Below, one piece after another: positions 8,945 through 17,708 of a DNA stretch of 64,000 bases (positions are counted from its first letter, which is position 1; the number at the start of each line of letters is the position of its first letter). The DNA comes from Brumimicrobium sp035497735. Its GTDB lineage: Bacteria; Bacteroidota; Bacteroidia; Flavobacteriales_D; Crocinitomicaceae. A program made the position numbers and the translations under genes. Location: the NCBI GenBank assembly GCA_035497735.1, contig DATJCX010000071.1, positions 186,001 to 250,000 on the forward strand, in the 5' to 3' direction. The notes beneath the pieces are model-generated. The model saw only the letters and a list, made by a program, of their open reading frames with translations. It was not told where the DNA came from and did no database searches.

Positions 8945-9125
8945 AATTCGCTTATAAAGTCGATGCATACTTCATTCTCAAAAATGATGAGTGTGCTTGT
9001 TCTACTTATTTAGAACTGATTTCATAACTGTTTATGTTTCGTATAGGAATGTTCATGCATGAAATTATTTAGCAATAAAATTATTAATGACTCAAAAAGT
9101 CAAAACACATTAAAAAAATAAGAAT

Positions 9126-9599
9126 ATGGATTTATGGACTATTGTTATTGCAGTATTAGGAATATCTGCATTTGTTGTACCTTTTGTACTGTTTAACAGA
9201 AGTAAGAAAAATCACGATAAGGGAACTGTTATTACTTTAAAAGAATACGCAGCTAAAAATAATTGGGAATTATCTGATTTCGAGGTAGAAAAGAAAATCG
9301 TTTTAGGTGTAGATAACCCAAACAGAATTGCTTTTTTCTTAGAAGATATAGAAGGTAAAAGCAGCAATATCATTCACGTGGACTTAAATGAAATAAGCCT
9401 ATGTAGAGTAGATAGAAAAACGCGATTAGTTGATGGAGATTCTATTACAGAGAGGATTGACTTGGTTTTTTCTCCTAAAAGCAAGAAAAATGAAGCAGTT
9501 GTATTCAATTTGTTTGATGAGAATTTGAATCAACGCTTGCTAAATGAACTTGCGTTTGCTAAGAAATGGGTTGATATTTTTAACCGTAGAGTTAAATAA
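9126..9599 (+). CDS. Membrane-anchored conserved hypothetical protein
   Basis: 157 residues. Residues 3-23 form one membrane helix (LWTIVIAVLGISAFVVPFVLF) followed by a basic RSKKNH stop-transfer, so the remaining 130 residues should face the cytosol. The soluble part is mixed alpha/beta, predicted from alternating strands such as IIHVDLNEISLCRV. It ends at a strong terminator (9627-9660), so it is a single-gene unit. Function unknown. Confidence 0.8.
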   Translation: MDLWTIVIAVLGISAFVVPFVLFNRSKKNHDKGTVITLKEYAAKNNWELSDFEVEKKIVLGVDNPNRIAFFLEDIEGKSSNIIHVDLNEISLCRVDRKTRLVDGDSITERIDLVFSPKSKKNEAVVFNLFDENLNQRLLNELAFAKKWVDIFNRRVK

Positions 9600-9626
9600 T
9601 GATTCAATAAGTTTTTATAAATAGTT

Positions 9627-9660
9627 GAAAAGGGAGAAGTGAAAATTTCTCCCTTTTTTT
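9627..9660 (+). terminator. Rho-independent terminator
   Basis: Stem aaaagggaga/tctccctttt with loop agtgaaaatt region and a run of seven T. It closes the 9126-9599 gene. Confidence 0.85.
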
Positions 9661-9692
9661 ATATAACAATTTTTTCACATCAACTTATTTAC

Positions 9693-9700
9693 TATTTTTG
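9693..9700 (+). promoter_or_regulatory. Promoter -7 element for the queE operon
   Basis: TATTTTTG ends five bases before the queE ATG (9706), which predicts an almost leaderless mRNA. Confidence 0.5.
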
Positions 9701-9705
9701 AGATA

Positions 9706-10329
9706 ATGAAAACAAATCAAGATCCAATTCGAACTTCATGGCCAATAATGGAGTCGTTTTACACCATTCAAGGAGAAGGACATTATTCAGGACGTGCAGC
9801 CTATTTTATTCGTGTTGCTGGTTGTGATGTTGGCTGTGTTTGGTGTGATGTAAAAGAAAGTTGGGAGGCAGGAGCACATCCGATTGTTTCTTTGGAACAA
9901 TTACTAAAAGAAGTTGCTGAAACACCGACAGATTTTGTTGTTTTAACGGGTGGTGAACCGACCATGTATTCATTGATTTCTTTAGTGCAAGCTTTGCAAG
10001 AAATAGGGAAGGAAGTAGCTATTGAAACTTCTGGAACGAATGATTTGGATGTTGAGCTAGATTGGTATTGCTTCTCACCCAAAAAGTTTAAAAAACCGGT
10101 AGCAGAAGCTTATGCAAAAGCTAATGAGTTGAAAATCGTTGTTTTCAATCAGTCCGACTTTGAATGGGCGGAAGGACATGCAAAGATGGTCAATGAAGAC
10201 TGTTTACTTTATTTACAGCCTGAATGGTCAAAAGAGGCACAAATGTTGCCATTGATAATTGAGTATGTAAAAAACAATCCTAAATGGAGGGTTTCGCTAC
10301 AGACTCATAAATACATGAATATACCATAA
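9706..10329 (+). CDS. queE: 7-carboxy-7-deazaguanine synthase (radical SAM)
   Basis: 207 residues. The start MESFYTIQGEGHYSGRAAYFIR is the QueE signature, and CDVGCVWCD carries the Cx3CxxC cysteines that hold the radical-SAM [4Fe-4S] cluster. VLTGGEPTM is the SAM-binding GGEP motif. QueE converts 6-carboxytetrahydropterin to CDG in queuosine/7-deazaguanine synthesis. No queC or queD is seen in the window. The stop codon overlaps the start of the next gene by one base (taatg), so it is translationally coupled to the PorE-like gene, a functionally unrelated partner. Confidence 0.95.
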   Translation: MKTNQDPIRTSWPIMESFYTIQGEGHYSGRAAYFIRVAGCDVGCVWCDVKESWEAGAHPIVSLEQLLKEVAETPTDFVVLTGGEPTMYSLISLVQALQEIGKEVAIETSGTNDLDVELDWYCFSPKKFKKPVAEAYAKANELKIVVFNQSDFEWAEGHAKMVNEDCLLYLQPEWSKEAQMLPLIIEYVKNNPKWRVSLQTHKYMNIP

Positions 10330-12350
10330 TGAGAAAATTGAAAAATATTAGCTGGCTACTTTTTAGCTTTATGTTTATTTTATCTAGTTGCGCTACAGCT
10401 CAAATGGGCTATGGAACAAAAAGTAAAAAGGCAATAAAGTTATATGAAGAAGGAAGACAAATTCCAAATACTAGACTAAATCCTAAGACCAAACAACCTG
10501 ATTTTGAAGGGGGAATCGAAGTGCTTAAGAAAGCCTTGCAAAAAGATGAGAACTTTCTTGAAGCGCATCAAATGATTGGTGAATTCTATAGAATTACGAA
10601 TAAGCCAAAAGATGCTGTATATCATTTTAAAAGGTCTTTAGAAATTAATCCTGCTGCAAATTTAAATGGTCAACTGTTTTTAGATATTGGTGATTTGCAA
10701 ATTAAGAATGGTGAATTTGAAGATGCTATTCGTTATTTCGATTTGATTATTGAAAGAAGAAATCAAAGAGTTCCTGAAGGTGTAGTGACGATGGCTATGC
10801 ATTTAAGGGAAATAGCTGACTTTAATATTACTGCTCGAAAAAATCCATTAAAAATCGAACCTATTAATGTAGGTAAAGGTGTCAATACAAAGCATCCAGA
10901 ATATTTCCCAACCATTACTGTTGATGGAAAGACTTTGCTCTTTACACGTGAAATTCCATTTAACCCTAAAGCCGAGCGTGGTCAAGAAGATTTCTTCGTT
11001 TCTGAATTAGGGAAAGACAATGTTTGGGGTCCAGCTTATCCTATGCCGGGTAATATCAATACTATGTTGAATGAGGGAGCACCAACAATTTCTGCTGATG
11101 GTAGAACCTTGATTTTTGTGGCTTGTGCTGATATGACAGGTTTTGATTACGGTCCAAACCGCGAAGGAATGGGAAGTTGTGATTTATTTATCACAGAGAA
11201 AATTGGCGATAAATGGACAGATCCAGTGAATTTGCCAGGAAAGGTGAATACGCAAAACTGGGAATCGCAACCTTCGTTAGCAGCTGATGGAAAAACGCTT
11301 TACTTTGTTAGAAGAGTTGGTGGAAGAGGAGAGCAAAGAACTGATATTTTCGTAAGTGAAAAACAAACGGATGGTACTTGGGGAATTGCTAAACCATTAC
11401 CTAGCAATATCAATACACCAGGAAAAGAAACTTCTGTTTTGATTCACCCTGACGGTCAAACGCTTTATTTTGCATCTGATACACACCCTGGTCTAGGTGG
11501 ATACGACTTATTTATGACAAGAAAAGATCCTTTAGGAAACTGGAGTGATCCTATTAATTTAGGTTATCCTATTAATACGGAAAGTAATGAGAATTCACTA
11601 TTGGTAGGACCCGATGGGAAGATAGCTTTCTTTGCATCTGACCGTCCAGGAGGTGAAGGTCAGTTGGATATTTACACTTTCGAATTGCCGGAATCATTAA
11701 GACCTGTTAAAACGACTTACTTTGAAGGTAAAGTGTATGACATTACAGATAACAGACCTTTGAAAGGTAGATTTGAGTTGGTGGATATTGCAACAGGTGA
11801 AGTTGTAATACAATCAACAGCTGATAGAGTGACAGGTGAGTTTATGCTTGCTTTACCAACGCAAAAAGAATATGCCTTGAATGTTACTTATCCAGGTTAC
11901 ACTTTCTTCTCTAAGAATTTTAATATGACGGAGCAAGAAGATGCAATTCACATGGATGTACCGATGGTGCCTATCTTAGCCGAATATGCTATGACGCTGG
12001 AAAACGTGTTCTTTGATTTAAACAAATCGACGCTTAGAAAAGAGTCTTATGTGGAATTGAATAAACTGAGAGATTTCTTAAGCGTAAATAGTGGAATAAA
12101 GATTGAAATTGGTGGACATACCGATTCACGAGGAGATAGTAAACTCAATAAGAAATTATCAGAAGATAGAGCGAAATCAGTTTATGACTACCTTATTTCT
12201 CAAGGTATAGAAGCAACTCGTCTTAGTTATAAGGGTTATGGAGCTGAAAAGCCAAAGCGTACAGATGCAGAAATTGCTCAGTTAGCAGCAAATCAAGCAG
12301 AAAAGGCGCATCAAGAGAATAGAAGAACTGAATATAGAATTGTAAAATGA
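10329..12350 (+). CDS. PorE-like lipoprotein: TPR, PD40 propeller, CRD, OmpA
   Basis: 673 residues. A lipoprotein signal (lipobox ILSSC, Cys21) is followed by TPR helices at about 55-150. PD40/WD40-like propeller repeats (TLYFVRR, TLYFASD and similar) occupy about 188-440. A carboxypeptidase-regulatory-like beta domain lies at about 462-540. An OmpA peptidoglycan-binding domain starts near 555, with FFDLNKSTLR and IEIGGHTDSRGD. This is the domain order described for PorE, the periplasmic T9SS component that ties the secretion ring to peptidoglycan. T9SS cargo is present at 49342-52035. Other Bacteroidota OmpA proteins share the order, so the PorE label is likely but not proven. Confidence 0.85.
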   Translation: MRKLKNISWLLFSFMFILSSCATAQMGYGTKSKKAIKLYEEGRQIPNTRLNPKTKQPDFEGGIEVLKKALQKDENFLEAHQMIGEFYRITNKPKDAVYHFKRSLEINPAANLNGQLFLDIGDLQIKNGEFEDAIRYFDLIIERRNQRVPEGVVTMAMHLREIADFNITARKNPLKIEPINVGKGVNTKHPEYFPTITVDGKTLLFTREIPFNPKAERGQEDFFVSELGKDNVWGPAYPMPGNINTMLNEGAPTISADGRTLIFVACADMTGFDYGPNREGMGSCDLFITEKIGDKWTDPVNLPGKVNTQNWESQPSLAADGKTLYFVRRVGGRGEQRTDIFVSEKQTDGTWGIAKPLPSNINTPGKETSVLIHPDGQTLYFASDTHPGLGGYDLFMTRKDPLGNWSDPINLGYPINTESNENSLLVGPDGKIAFFASDRPGGEGQLDIYTFELPESLRPVKTTYFEGKVYDITDNRPLKGRFELVDIATGEVVIQSTADRVTGEFMLALPTQKEYALNVTYPGYTFFSKNFNMTEQEDAIHMDVPMVPILAEYAMTLENVFFDLNKSTLRKESYVELNKLRDFLSVNSGIKIEIGGHTDSRGDSKLNKKLSEDRAKSVYDYLISQGIEATRLSYKGYGAEKPKRTDAEIAQLAANQAEKAHQENRRTEYRIVK

Positions 12351-13309
12351 TGTATTATTTGCGATTAATGCGACCAACGAACATGACGATGGTCGTATTG
12401 ACAATGTATAGCATTGGCTTTTATTTAGATATATTGTATTTTCAAGGTGAAGAATGGGGCAGCATTATAATGTCATTTCCTTTCTTTCTCTTTGTATTGT
12501 CAACGGTTCTTGTTGCAGGAGCAGGTAATGTCATCAATGATTGTTTTGATGTTGAAGCGGATATTGTCAATAAGCCTGACAAAGTCATTGTTGGCAGAAA
12601 ATTGGCAATAAAAAATGTGTTTACTTTCTATATTGTTTTAAATATTCTATCCTTATTAATCGTATCTTATATTTCATTTTTAATAGATGATTGGATTCTT
12701 CTGCTTATTTACTCTTTCTCCATTACGGCCCTATGGTTTTATTCTAAAAGACTTAAAAAAGTATTATTCTTAAGTAATATTTTGATTGCATTCTTGACGA
12801 GTTTGGTTTCTTTTCAGGTGGGGTTATACTTCTCCATTACCTTGCCTAATGCGGATGTCTTTATAAAATCCACGGATAGTATTGAGAGTTTCTCTTCTTA
12901 CGCTTTAACTCTAGGGGGCGTTTTTGGCTTGTTAGCTTTTGGTTTAAACTGGCTGAGAGAAGTTGTAAAAGACATGGAAGATTTGCAAGGAGATAAAAGA
13001 ATAGCGAGTAGATCAATTCCCATTGTTTACGGACTGGAGAAGGCGAAAATTATTTATTTAATCTTTGTATCGATAGTTTTACTTCATGAGCTTGTTTTTA
13101 TTTACGTGGTTCAAATGAAATTGAATAGTGTTTTGCCAATGATTCCGGTTTGGCTCAATCTACTTTTCTTAATCTATTCTAGTATAGTTCTCTATTATTC
13201 AACCGAAGTAAAAGACTTCAGGAAAGCTAGTTTTGGATTAAAAGTATCCATGGTATTTATTATTATATTGCCATTTTACTGGGCTATTAATCATTATATA
13301 TTAGAGTAA
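12347..13309 (+). CDS. UbiA-family prenyltransferase
   Basis: 320 residues with about eight membrane helices. The first Asp-rich motif, NDCFDVEADIVN, is at 64-75 and binds the prenyl diphosphate through Mg2+; the second is REVVKDMEDLQGD near 205. In Bacteroidota this subfamily, often placed next to maf as here, is annotated as geranylgeranylglycerol-phosphate geranylgeranyltransferase, but its substrate has to be taken from homology. The ATG overlaps the upstream stop by four bases (atga), and maf starts four bases after its own stop. Confidence 0.9.
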   Translation: MMYYLRLMRPTNMTMVVLTMYSIGFYLDILYFQGEEWGSIIMSFPFFLFVLSTVLVAGAGNVINDCFDVEADIVNKPDKVIVGRKLAIKNVFTFYIVLNILSLLIVSYISFLIDDWILLLIYSFSITALWFYSKRLKKVLFLSNILIAFLTSLVSFQVGLYFSITLPNADVFIKSTDSIESFSSYALTLGGVFGLLAFGLNWLREVVKDMEDLQGDKRIASRSIPIVYGLEKAKIIYLIFVSIVLLHELVFIYVVQMKLNSVLPMIPVWLNLLFLIYSSIVLYYSTEVKDFRKASFGLKVSMVFIIILPFYWAINHYILE

Positions 13310-13313
13310 TATC

Positions 13314-13877
13314 ATGTTTTCTAAAAAGATTATTTTGGGTTCTGCTTCACCGAGACGTAAGCAATTGGTTGAACAACTTGGTTTTGCTGTAGAAATTCGA
13401 AAAAAGGAAGTTGATGAAAGTTATCCTGCTTCTATAAAGCAACACGATGTTCCTGAGTATTTATCTCGCATGAAAGCTGAACCATTAAAAGATGCGATTA
13501 CAGAAGTTGAGGTATTACTGACTTCAGATACAGTAGTTATTTTTAATGATGAAATTTTGGGCAAGCCTGAAAATAGGGAAGAGGCTATTCATATGCTTCA
13601 AGCGATGTCGGGAAAAATGAATGAAGTTGTAACTGGTGTTTATCTTTTTAACCCAAAATTCGAAAAGTCTTTTTCTGTTTCAACGAAAGTGTACTTCAAA
13701 CCTTTCACAAAAGAGGAGGTTGAGTATTATGTTGATACATATAAACCATTTGATAAAGCGGGCGCCTACGGTATTCAAGAATGGATAGGAATGATAGGGG
13801 TAAGGAAGATTGAAGGAGATTTCTATAACGTGATGGGGCTGCCAGTGAATAGACTATGGGAAGAACTGAATCAGTAA
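13314..13877 (+). CDS. maf: Maf-like nucleoside triphosphate pyrophosphatase
   Basis: 187 residues. The N-terminus FSKKIILGSASPRRKQLVEQLG is the classic Maf phosphate-binding motif. LTSDTVVIFNDEILGKP is the second active-site segment and FDKAGAYGIQEWIG the third. Maf/YhdE enzymes hydrolyse dTTP, UTP and modified nucleotides to monophosphates and are linked to septum inhibition. It is the last gene of the queE/PorE-like/UbiA operon. Confidence 0.95.
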   Translation: MFSKKIILGSASPRRKQLVEQLGFAVEIRKKEVDESYPASIKQHDVPEYLSRMKAEPLKDAITEVEVLLTSDTVVIFNDEILGKPENREEAIHMLQAMSGKMNEVVTGVYLFNPKFEKSFSVSTKVYFKPFTKEEVEYYVDTYKPFDKAGAYGIQEWIGMIGVRKIEGDFYNVMGLPVNRLWEELNQ

Positions 13878-13932
13878 AACTTGTTTATTCGATAGAAAAC
13901 TTCCTTGTCAATATACTTTGAGGATTTATAAT

Positions 13933-14892
13933 CTAAAATCCTGCCCAGAACAACCATCTGTTATTTGAAATTAGCACGATTGCAATGATTGCCGGCATGA
14001 AATAATAGATGGAATGGTAGAAAAAGTAATAGAAAATAAAATTCTTTTTCTCGAAATATACGGTCAATAAAGGCATTAATAGAATGATTGGTACCATAGG
14101 GAATGTTACCGCTATACTAAAGTCAGGAATAAAGGTGAAACGTTTGCTGTTTTCCCAGAAACTAACACTCTTAATGTCCTTGAAGATCATTGTCTTTTCC
14201 AAATAAAAATTATTCGAAGACCTAGACGTAACGAGTACATGAGGCGTCCAAATCTTAAATTTCTCATTGTAGATTGTTGGGCTAACGCCTTGTTTATCAA
14301 TTAGTCTTGTGGGTTCTGCAGAGTAATAGATGTAATTAAAAATTTCAATATTATCTCCAACAGCGGCATAACTTATTCTGTCGTTGGTATGTGTCATTTT
14401 CGCAGCAACGACTTTGGTAGGTAGAATTAGGTAATCGACTAATAACAAGATTCCTAATATTGCAGCTACTAGTGTGATACTTTTGTAAATCTTCCACTTT
14501 TTACCCGTTTTCATCTGTTGATGAGTTCTTCTTTGAACTTCTTCTTCTTTCCTTTTTGTTTCTTCGTAATGCTGCCTAGCCCATCTCATTCTCTCTTCGG
14601 CCGCTTGTCTTCGCCTTTCAAAGCTTGTTTGCTGATTGTTTGTATGGTTGGTATGTGTTCTGTGACTTCTTGCCCTCTGATGAGTTGCAGCCCTCACCTT
14701 TTCTGGGTTTTTAATAAAAATCATTAGCTGTTCATAAGCCTTTGATACTTCTATAAATTGAGCCTTTGCTTCCTTCGAAGGATTGCGGTCGGGATGGTAT
14801 AAGAGTGCCTTTTGACGGTAAGCTCTTTTGATTACAGCTTCGTCTTGTGTTGGCGGTATTCCCAATATGTCAAACCATTTTTTACTGCTCAT
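13933..14892 (-). CDS. J-domain membrane protein
   Basis: 319 residues. Residues 4-60 are a J domain with the HPD motif at 33-35 (LLYHPDRNP), which stimulates Hsp70 ATPase. A basic, Gln/Arg-rich linker (about 65-125) is followed by a membrane helix (LVAAILGILLLVDYLIL) and two or more C-terminal helices, so it should sit in the inner membrane with the J domain in the cytosol. The zinc-finger and substrate domains of true DnaJ are absent. Its ATG overlaps the stop of the MenE-like gene by four bases, so both belong to one minus-strand unit. Confidence 0.88.
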   Translation of the reverse strand: MSSKKWFDILGIPPTQDEAVIKRAYRQKALLYHPDRNPSKEAKAQFIEVSKAYEQLMIFIKNPEKVRAATHQRARSHRTHTNHTNNQQTSFERRRQAAEERMRWARQHYEETKRKEEEVQRRTHQQMKTGKKWKIYKSITLVAAILGILLLVDYLILPTKVVAAKMTHTNDRISYAAVGDNIEIFNYIYYSAEPTRLIDKQGVSPTIYNEKFKIWTPHVLVTSRSSNNFYLEKTMIFKDIKSVSFWENSKRFTFIPDFSIAVTFPMVPIILLMPLLTVYFEKKNFIFYYFFYHSIYYFMPAIIAIVLISNNRWLFWAGF

Positions 14893-15881
14893 AAAATAGC
14901 TGCCCTTGTTTTGATTCTATCGATTTTCCCTGAAGGAGTTTTTATTAGTTCAGAAATATAGTAATAAGCTTTAGGTTTTTCATATTTATTAACGGTCTTC
15001 TCTATTTTTTTTTGAATATCCGCTGTGTTTAAATCGTTTTCTCCGATAAATACAACTTTACTGCCCAGTTTATCATCTGGTAGCCAACTAATGATGAAGT
15101 TTTCTGAGTAAAGAACATTTTTTATCTTTTGCTCGACTTCTTCTGGATGAACTTTCACTCCACCAGAATTGATAACAAAGTCGGCTCTTCCTTTCCAAAA
15201 GAAGGTCTTCTCATCAATTAACTCAACTATGTCATTCGTTTTTAGTTGATGTATATCCAACGCTTTATTGGTGATTACTAAACAATCGTCTTCTAGTGAT
15301 AATGTTGTGTCTCCGATTGCTATGTAGGGTTCGTCGATGTTTTTTAATTCTCTCAAAGCAATATGGGAAACTGTTTCTGTCATTCCAAAAGTTGAATAAG
15401 CTTTGCAGTTGTATTGACTAATTTTTTGAATCAAATCATCGGAAACGGGTGCGCCTCCAATAATGAGATATTTAATGAGATTTAATTTTTCAGGACTTTC
15501 CTCTAGAATTGTTTCCACTTGTAAAGGTACCATCGCTGCAAAATCTACCTCAGATGTCACGTTTTTGAGTGGGTTTCGTGTAACATTTGTAACAATTAAT
15601 GTTAAATTATAAAGAATTGACCTTACGAGCATCATTTTGCCGCCTATGTAGTTGGGGGATAGACAGATAAGAGCTGTTTTGCAGTTGTTTAAGTCGAAAA
15701 ATTCACCAGTCATTTTTGCTGAATTTTTCATCTTCCATTTAGGGATTTCTATGACTTTTGGAGTACCTGTTGAACCTGATGTTTTTTGTCTAATTGCTTG
15801 ATTTTCATCGTTCCATAGCGCGTTGAATGCTGCTATTTCTTCTTCGGTTTCTGTGGTGCTATCTATTGAAATAATCTTCAT
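14889..15881 (-). CDS. menE: AMP-dependent acyl-CoA ligase, MenE-like
   Basis: 330 residues, shorter than usual acyl-CoA synthetases (about 450-550) but normal for Bacteroidota MenE-like proteins. The P-loop-like KTSGSTGTPK motif at 33-42 binds ATP. YSTFGMTETVSHIAL is the A5 motif, and FFWKGRADFVINSGGVKVHPEEVE is the A7-A8 hinge. The C-terminal catalytic Lys is in TPSGKIDR. O-succinylbenzoate-CoA ligase activity in menaquinone synthesis is likely. No other men gene is near, so the substrate is inferred. The downstream neighbour is the J-domain gene. Confidence 0.82.
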   Translation of the reverse strand: MKIISIDSTTETEEEIAAFNALWNDENQAIRQKTSGSTGTPKVIEIPKWKMKNSAKMTGEFFDLNNCKTALICLSPNYIGGKMMLVRSILYNLTLIVTNVTRNPLKNVTSEVDFAAMVPLQVETILEESPEKLNLIKYLIIGGAPVSDDLIQKISQYNCKAYSTFGMTETVSHIALRELKNIDEPYIAIGDTTLSLEDDCLVITNKALDIHQLKTNDIVELIDEKTFFWKGRADFVINSGGVKVHPEEVEQKIKNVLYSENFIISWLPDDKLGSKVVFIGENDLNTADIQKKIEKTVNKYEKPKAYYYISELIKTPSGKIDRIKTRAAIL

Positions 15882-15980
15882 CTTCTACTGGTTTATTATT
15901 GGCATAGGTTTTGAATGTAACTTTTAAAATTAAATGAATTATGTGTAAATTAGCATAATTAAAGAAATAAAATTGAACAT

Positions 15981-16406
15981 ATGAAATATCTCAGCGTATT
16001 TACCATCGTTTTTGCTCTATTAGCTTCGTCATTTATAATGGCGCCTGCAAATAATGACAAAGGAATTAATTTTGAAGACTTAAGTTTAGAGCAAGCTTTA
16101 GCAAAAGCAAAAAAAGAAAATAAGTTAGTCTTTTTAGACGCTTATGCGGAGTGGTGCGGTCCATGTAAAATGATGGATAGAACAACTTTTAAATCTGAAA
16201 AAGTTGGTGAAGCTTTTAACAAAAGTTTTATCAATGTGAAAATTGACATGGAAAAAGGGGAAGGTCCTATGATTGCAAGAAAGTACCAAGTTTCTGCTTA
16301 TCCAACGTTCTTTATCTTAAATCCTGATGGGAAAATGGTTAAGAGAGTTGTTGGTTATCACAAAGAAGAACAGTTATTGTCTCAAGTGAAAGATCATTTG
16401 AAATAA
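15981..16406 (+). CDS. Exported thioredoxin-family protein
   Basis: 141 residues. An N-terminal hydrophobic segment (YLSVFTIVFALLASSFIMA) acts as signal or anchor. The thioredoxin domain has AYAEWCGPCKMM with redox cysteines 59 and 62 and the cis-Pro in YPTFFILNPDG. It belongs to the Thioredoxin_7/DsbD-gamma-like group and should act in periplasmic thiol exchange. It is a single-gene unit ending at the hairpin 16428-16467. Confidence 0.92.
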   Translation: MKYLSVFTIVFALLASSFIMAPANNDKGINFEDLSLEQALAKAKKENKLVFLDAYAEWCGPCKMMDRTTFKSEKVGEAFNKSFINVKIDMEKGEGPMIARKYQVSAYPTFFILNPDGKMVKRVVGYHKEEQLLSQVKDHLK

Positions 16407-16427
16407 GAGGTTTTAAGAAAATTATTG

Positions 16428-16467
16428 GAAAGGGGAATTGAACTAAAGTTTGATTTCCCTTTTTTTA
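16428..16467. terminator. Bidirectional terminator between convergent genes
   Basis: Imperfect stem aaaggggaa.../...tttccctttt followed by seven T on the plus strand. It lies between the thioredoxin and CoA-transferase genes. Confidence 0.6.
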
Positions 16468-17562
16468 ATTAAGCACAACGCTTTCTTCGGTGATAAATGC
16501 GATTCCGGAAACGCGTTTTGTTTTCACGCCATTTATTTCTTCAGTTCTGATTTTATCTTTCGCCATTTCTGTTTTAAATACATCATCTAAATTCTTAACC
16601 TCTCCGCAAGGGACATGATTCTTATGCATGTGGGTTAATATTTCTTCAGATGTGTATGCTTGAAGCTTATCAGCTAAAATTTCATGAAGTTCAGTTCTGT
16701 TTACAACTCTGTCTTGAACAGCTTTAAACTTTTCATTGCTTGCTAATTCTGGCGATTTAATAAAATCACATAACTTCTCAAAATGGGTGTTGCTACCAAT
16801 AGCAAAAGTGATTGTTTTATTATCAGAAGTCGTGAAAAGTTCACCGTAAGGAGCAATATTTGGATGAAGTGAACCGATTCTTTGCGGTACGTGGTTGGTC
16901 ATTAAGTAATTTGAAGCTTGGTTAACCAATGAGCTAACTGCTGCGTCGTAAAGCGAAACAGAGATTGTTCTCCCAATATAATTATTGTCCATACTTCTTG
17001 CTAACAACTCAATCAAAATTCCTTCTTTTAAATGATGCGCCGCAAGTACATCAATCAATGCAATAGGCATTTTAACAGGACCACTTTCTGGTGTACCGTT
17101 CATAGCCATGATTCCCGATTCTGCTTGTAAAATCAAGTCGTATGCAACTCTGTCGCTATCAGTACCGAAACCATTGATTTTTCCGATGATTAACTTTGGG
17201 TTTAAAGTACGTAAAATATCATCTGTGATTTTTAGTTTCTCTTGGTCCCCCAATTTAAAATTCATGATGATGATATCTACATCCTCTATCTTTTTCAACA
17301 ATTGGTTGCGATCTGAGTCATCTTTTAAATTCAGTTCAGTATAATTCTTCTTGTAGTTGATACTGGAGAAGTAAGCTGAAACGGAACTGTCTTTATCTTC
17401 GTTTGGTAACTTCCAGAATCTGGTAATATCTGGATGATTTGGGTTCTCAATTTTTAGAACATCCGCGCCTAGTTCGGCGAAAAAGCTACCTACTGATGGC
17501 CCCGCCAAAACAGAAGATAAATCAATGATTTTTAGACTTTTAAAAATGTGTTTATTGGGCAT
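16465..17562 (-). CDS. CaiB/BaiF-type CoA-transferase (class III)
   Basis: 365 residues. The N-terminus LKIIDLSSVLAGPSVGSFFAELGADVLKIENP is the signature CoA/acyl-binding region of the family. The YDLILQAESGIMAMNG segment carries the Asp expected to form the acyl-aspartyl intermediate. The enzyme moves CoA between carboxylic acids; the substrate pair cannot be read from the sequence. A TACATTTG promoter lies 21 bases upstream (17584-17591). The 3' end lies against a terminator shared with the convergent thioredoxin gene. Confidence 0.93.
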   Translation of the reverse strand: MPNKHIFKSLKIIDLSSVLAGPSVGSFFAELGADVLKIENPNHPDITRFWKLPNEDKDSSVSAYFSSINYKKNYTELNLKDDSDRNQLLKKIEDVDIIIMNFKLGDQEKLKITDDILRTLNPKLIIGKINGFGTDSDRVAYDLILQAESGIMAMNGTPESGPVKMPIALIDVLAAHHLKEGILIELLARSMDNNYIGRTISVSLYDAAVSSLVNQASNYLMTNHVPQRIGSLHPNIAPYGELFTTSDNKTITFAIGSNTHFEKLCDFIKSPELASNEKFKAVQDRVVNRTELHEILADKLQAYTSEEILTHMHKNHVPCGEVKNLDDVFKTEMAKDKIRTEEINGVKTKRVSGIAFITEESVVLN

Positions 17563-17583
17563 GTTTTAACGATCTCACTCATA

Positions 17584-17591
17584 CAAATGTA
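17584..17591 (-). promoter_or_regulatory. Promoter -7 element for the CoA-transferase
   Basis: TACATTTG on the minus strand, 21 bases before the ATG at 17562. Confidence 0.5.
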
Positions 17592-17708
17592 AAATTAATT
17601 TGATGCAAAAGCTAAAAAAGGTAAGTTATTAAGACCAAGTAAGGAAAGCTACATGTGAATTGACAACTTTCATCTTTGAATTCTGTCTCTTGTTCGATTG
17701 AATTATGT

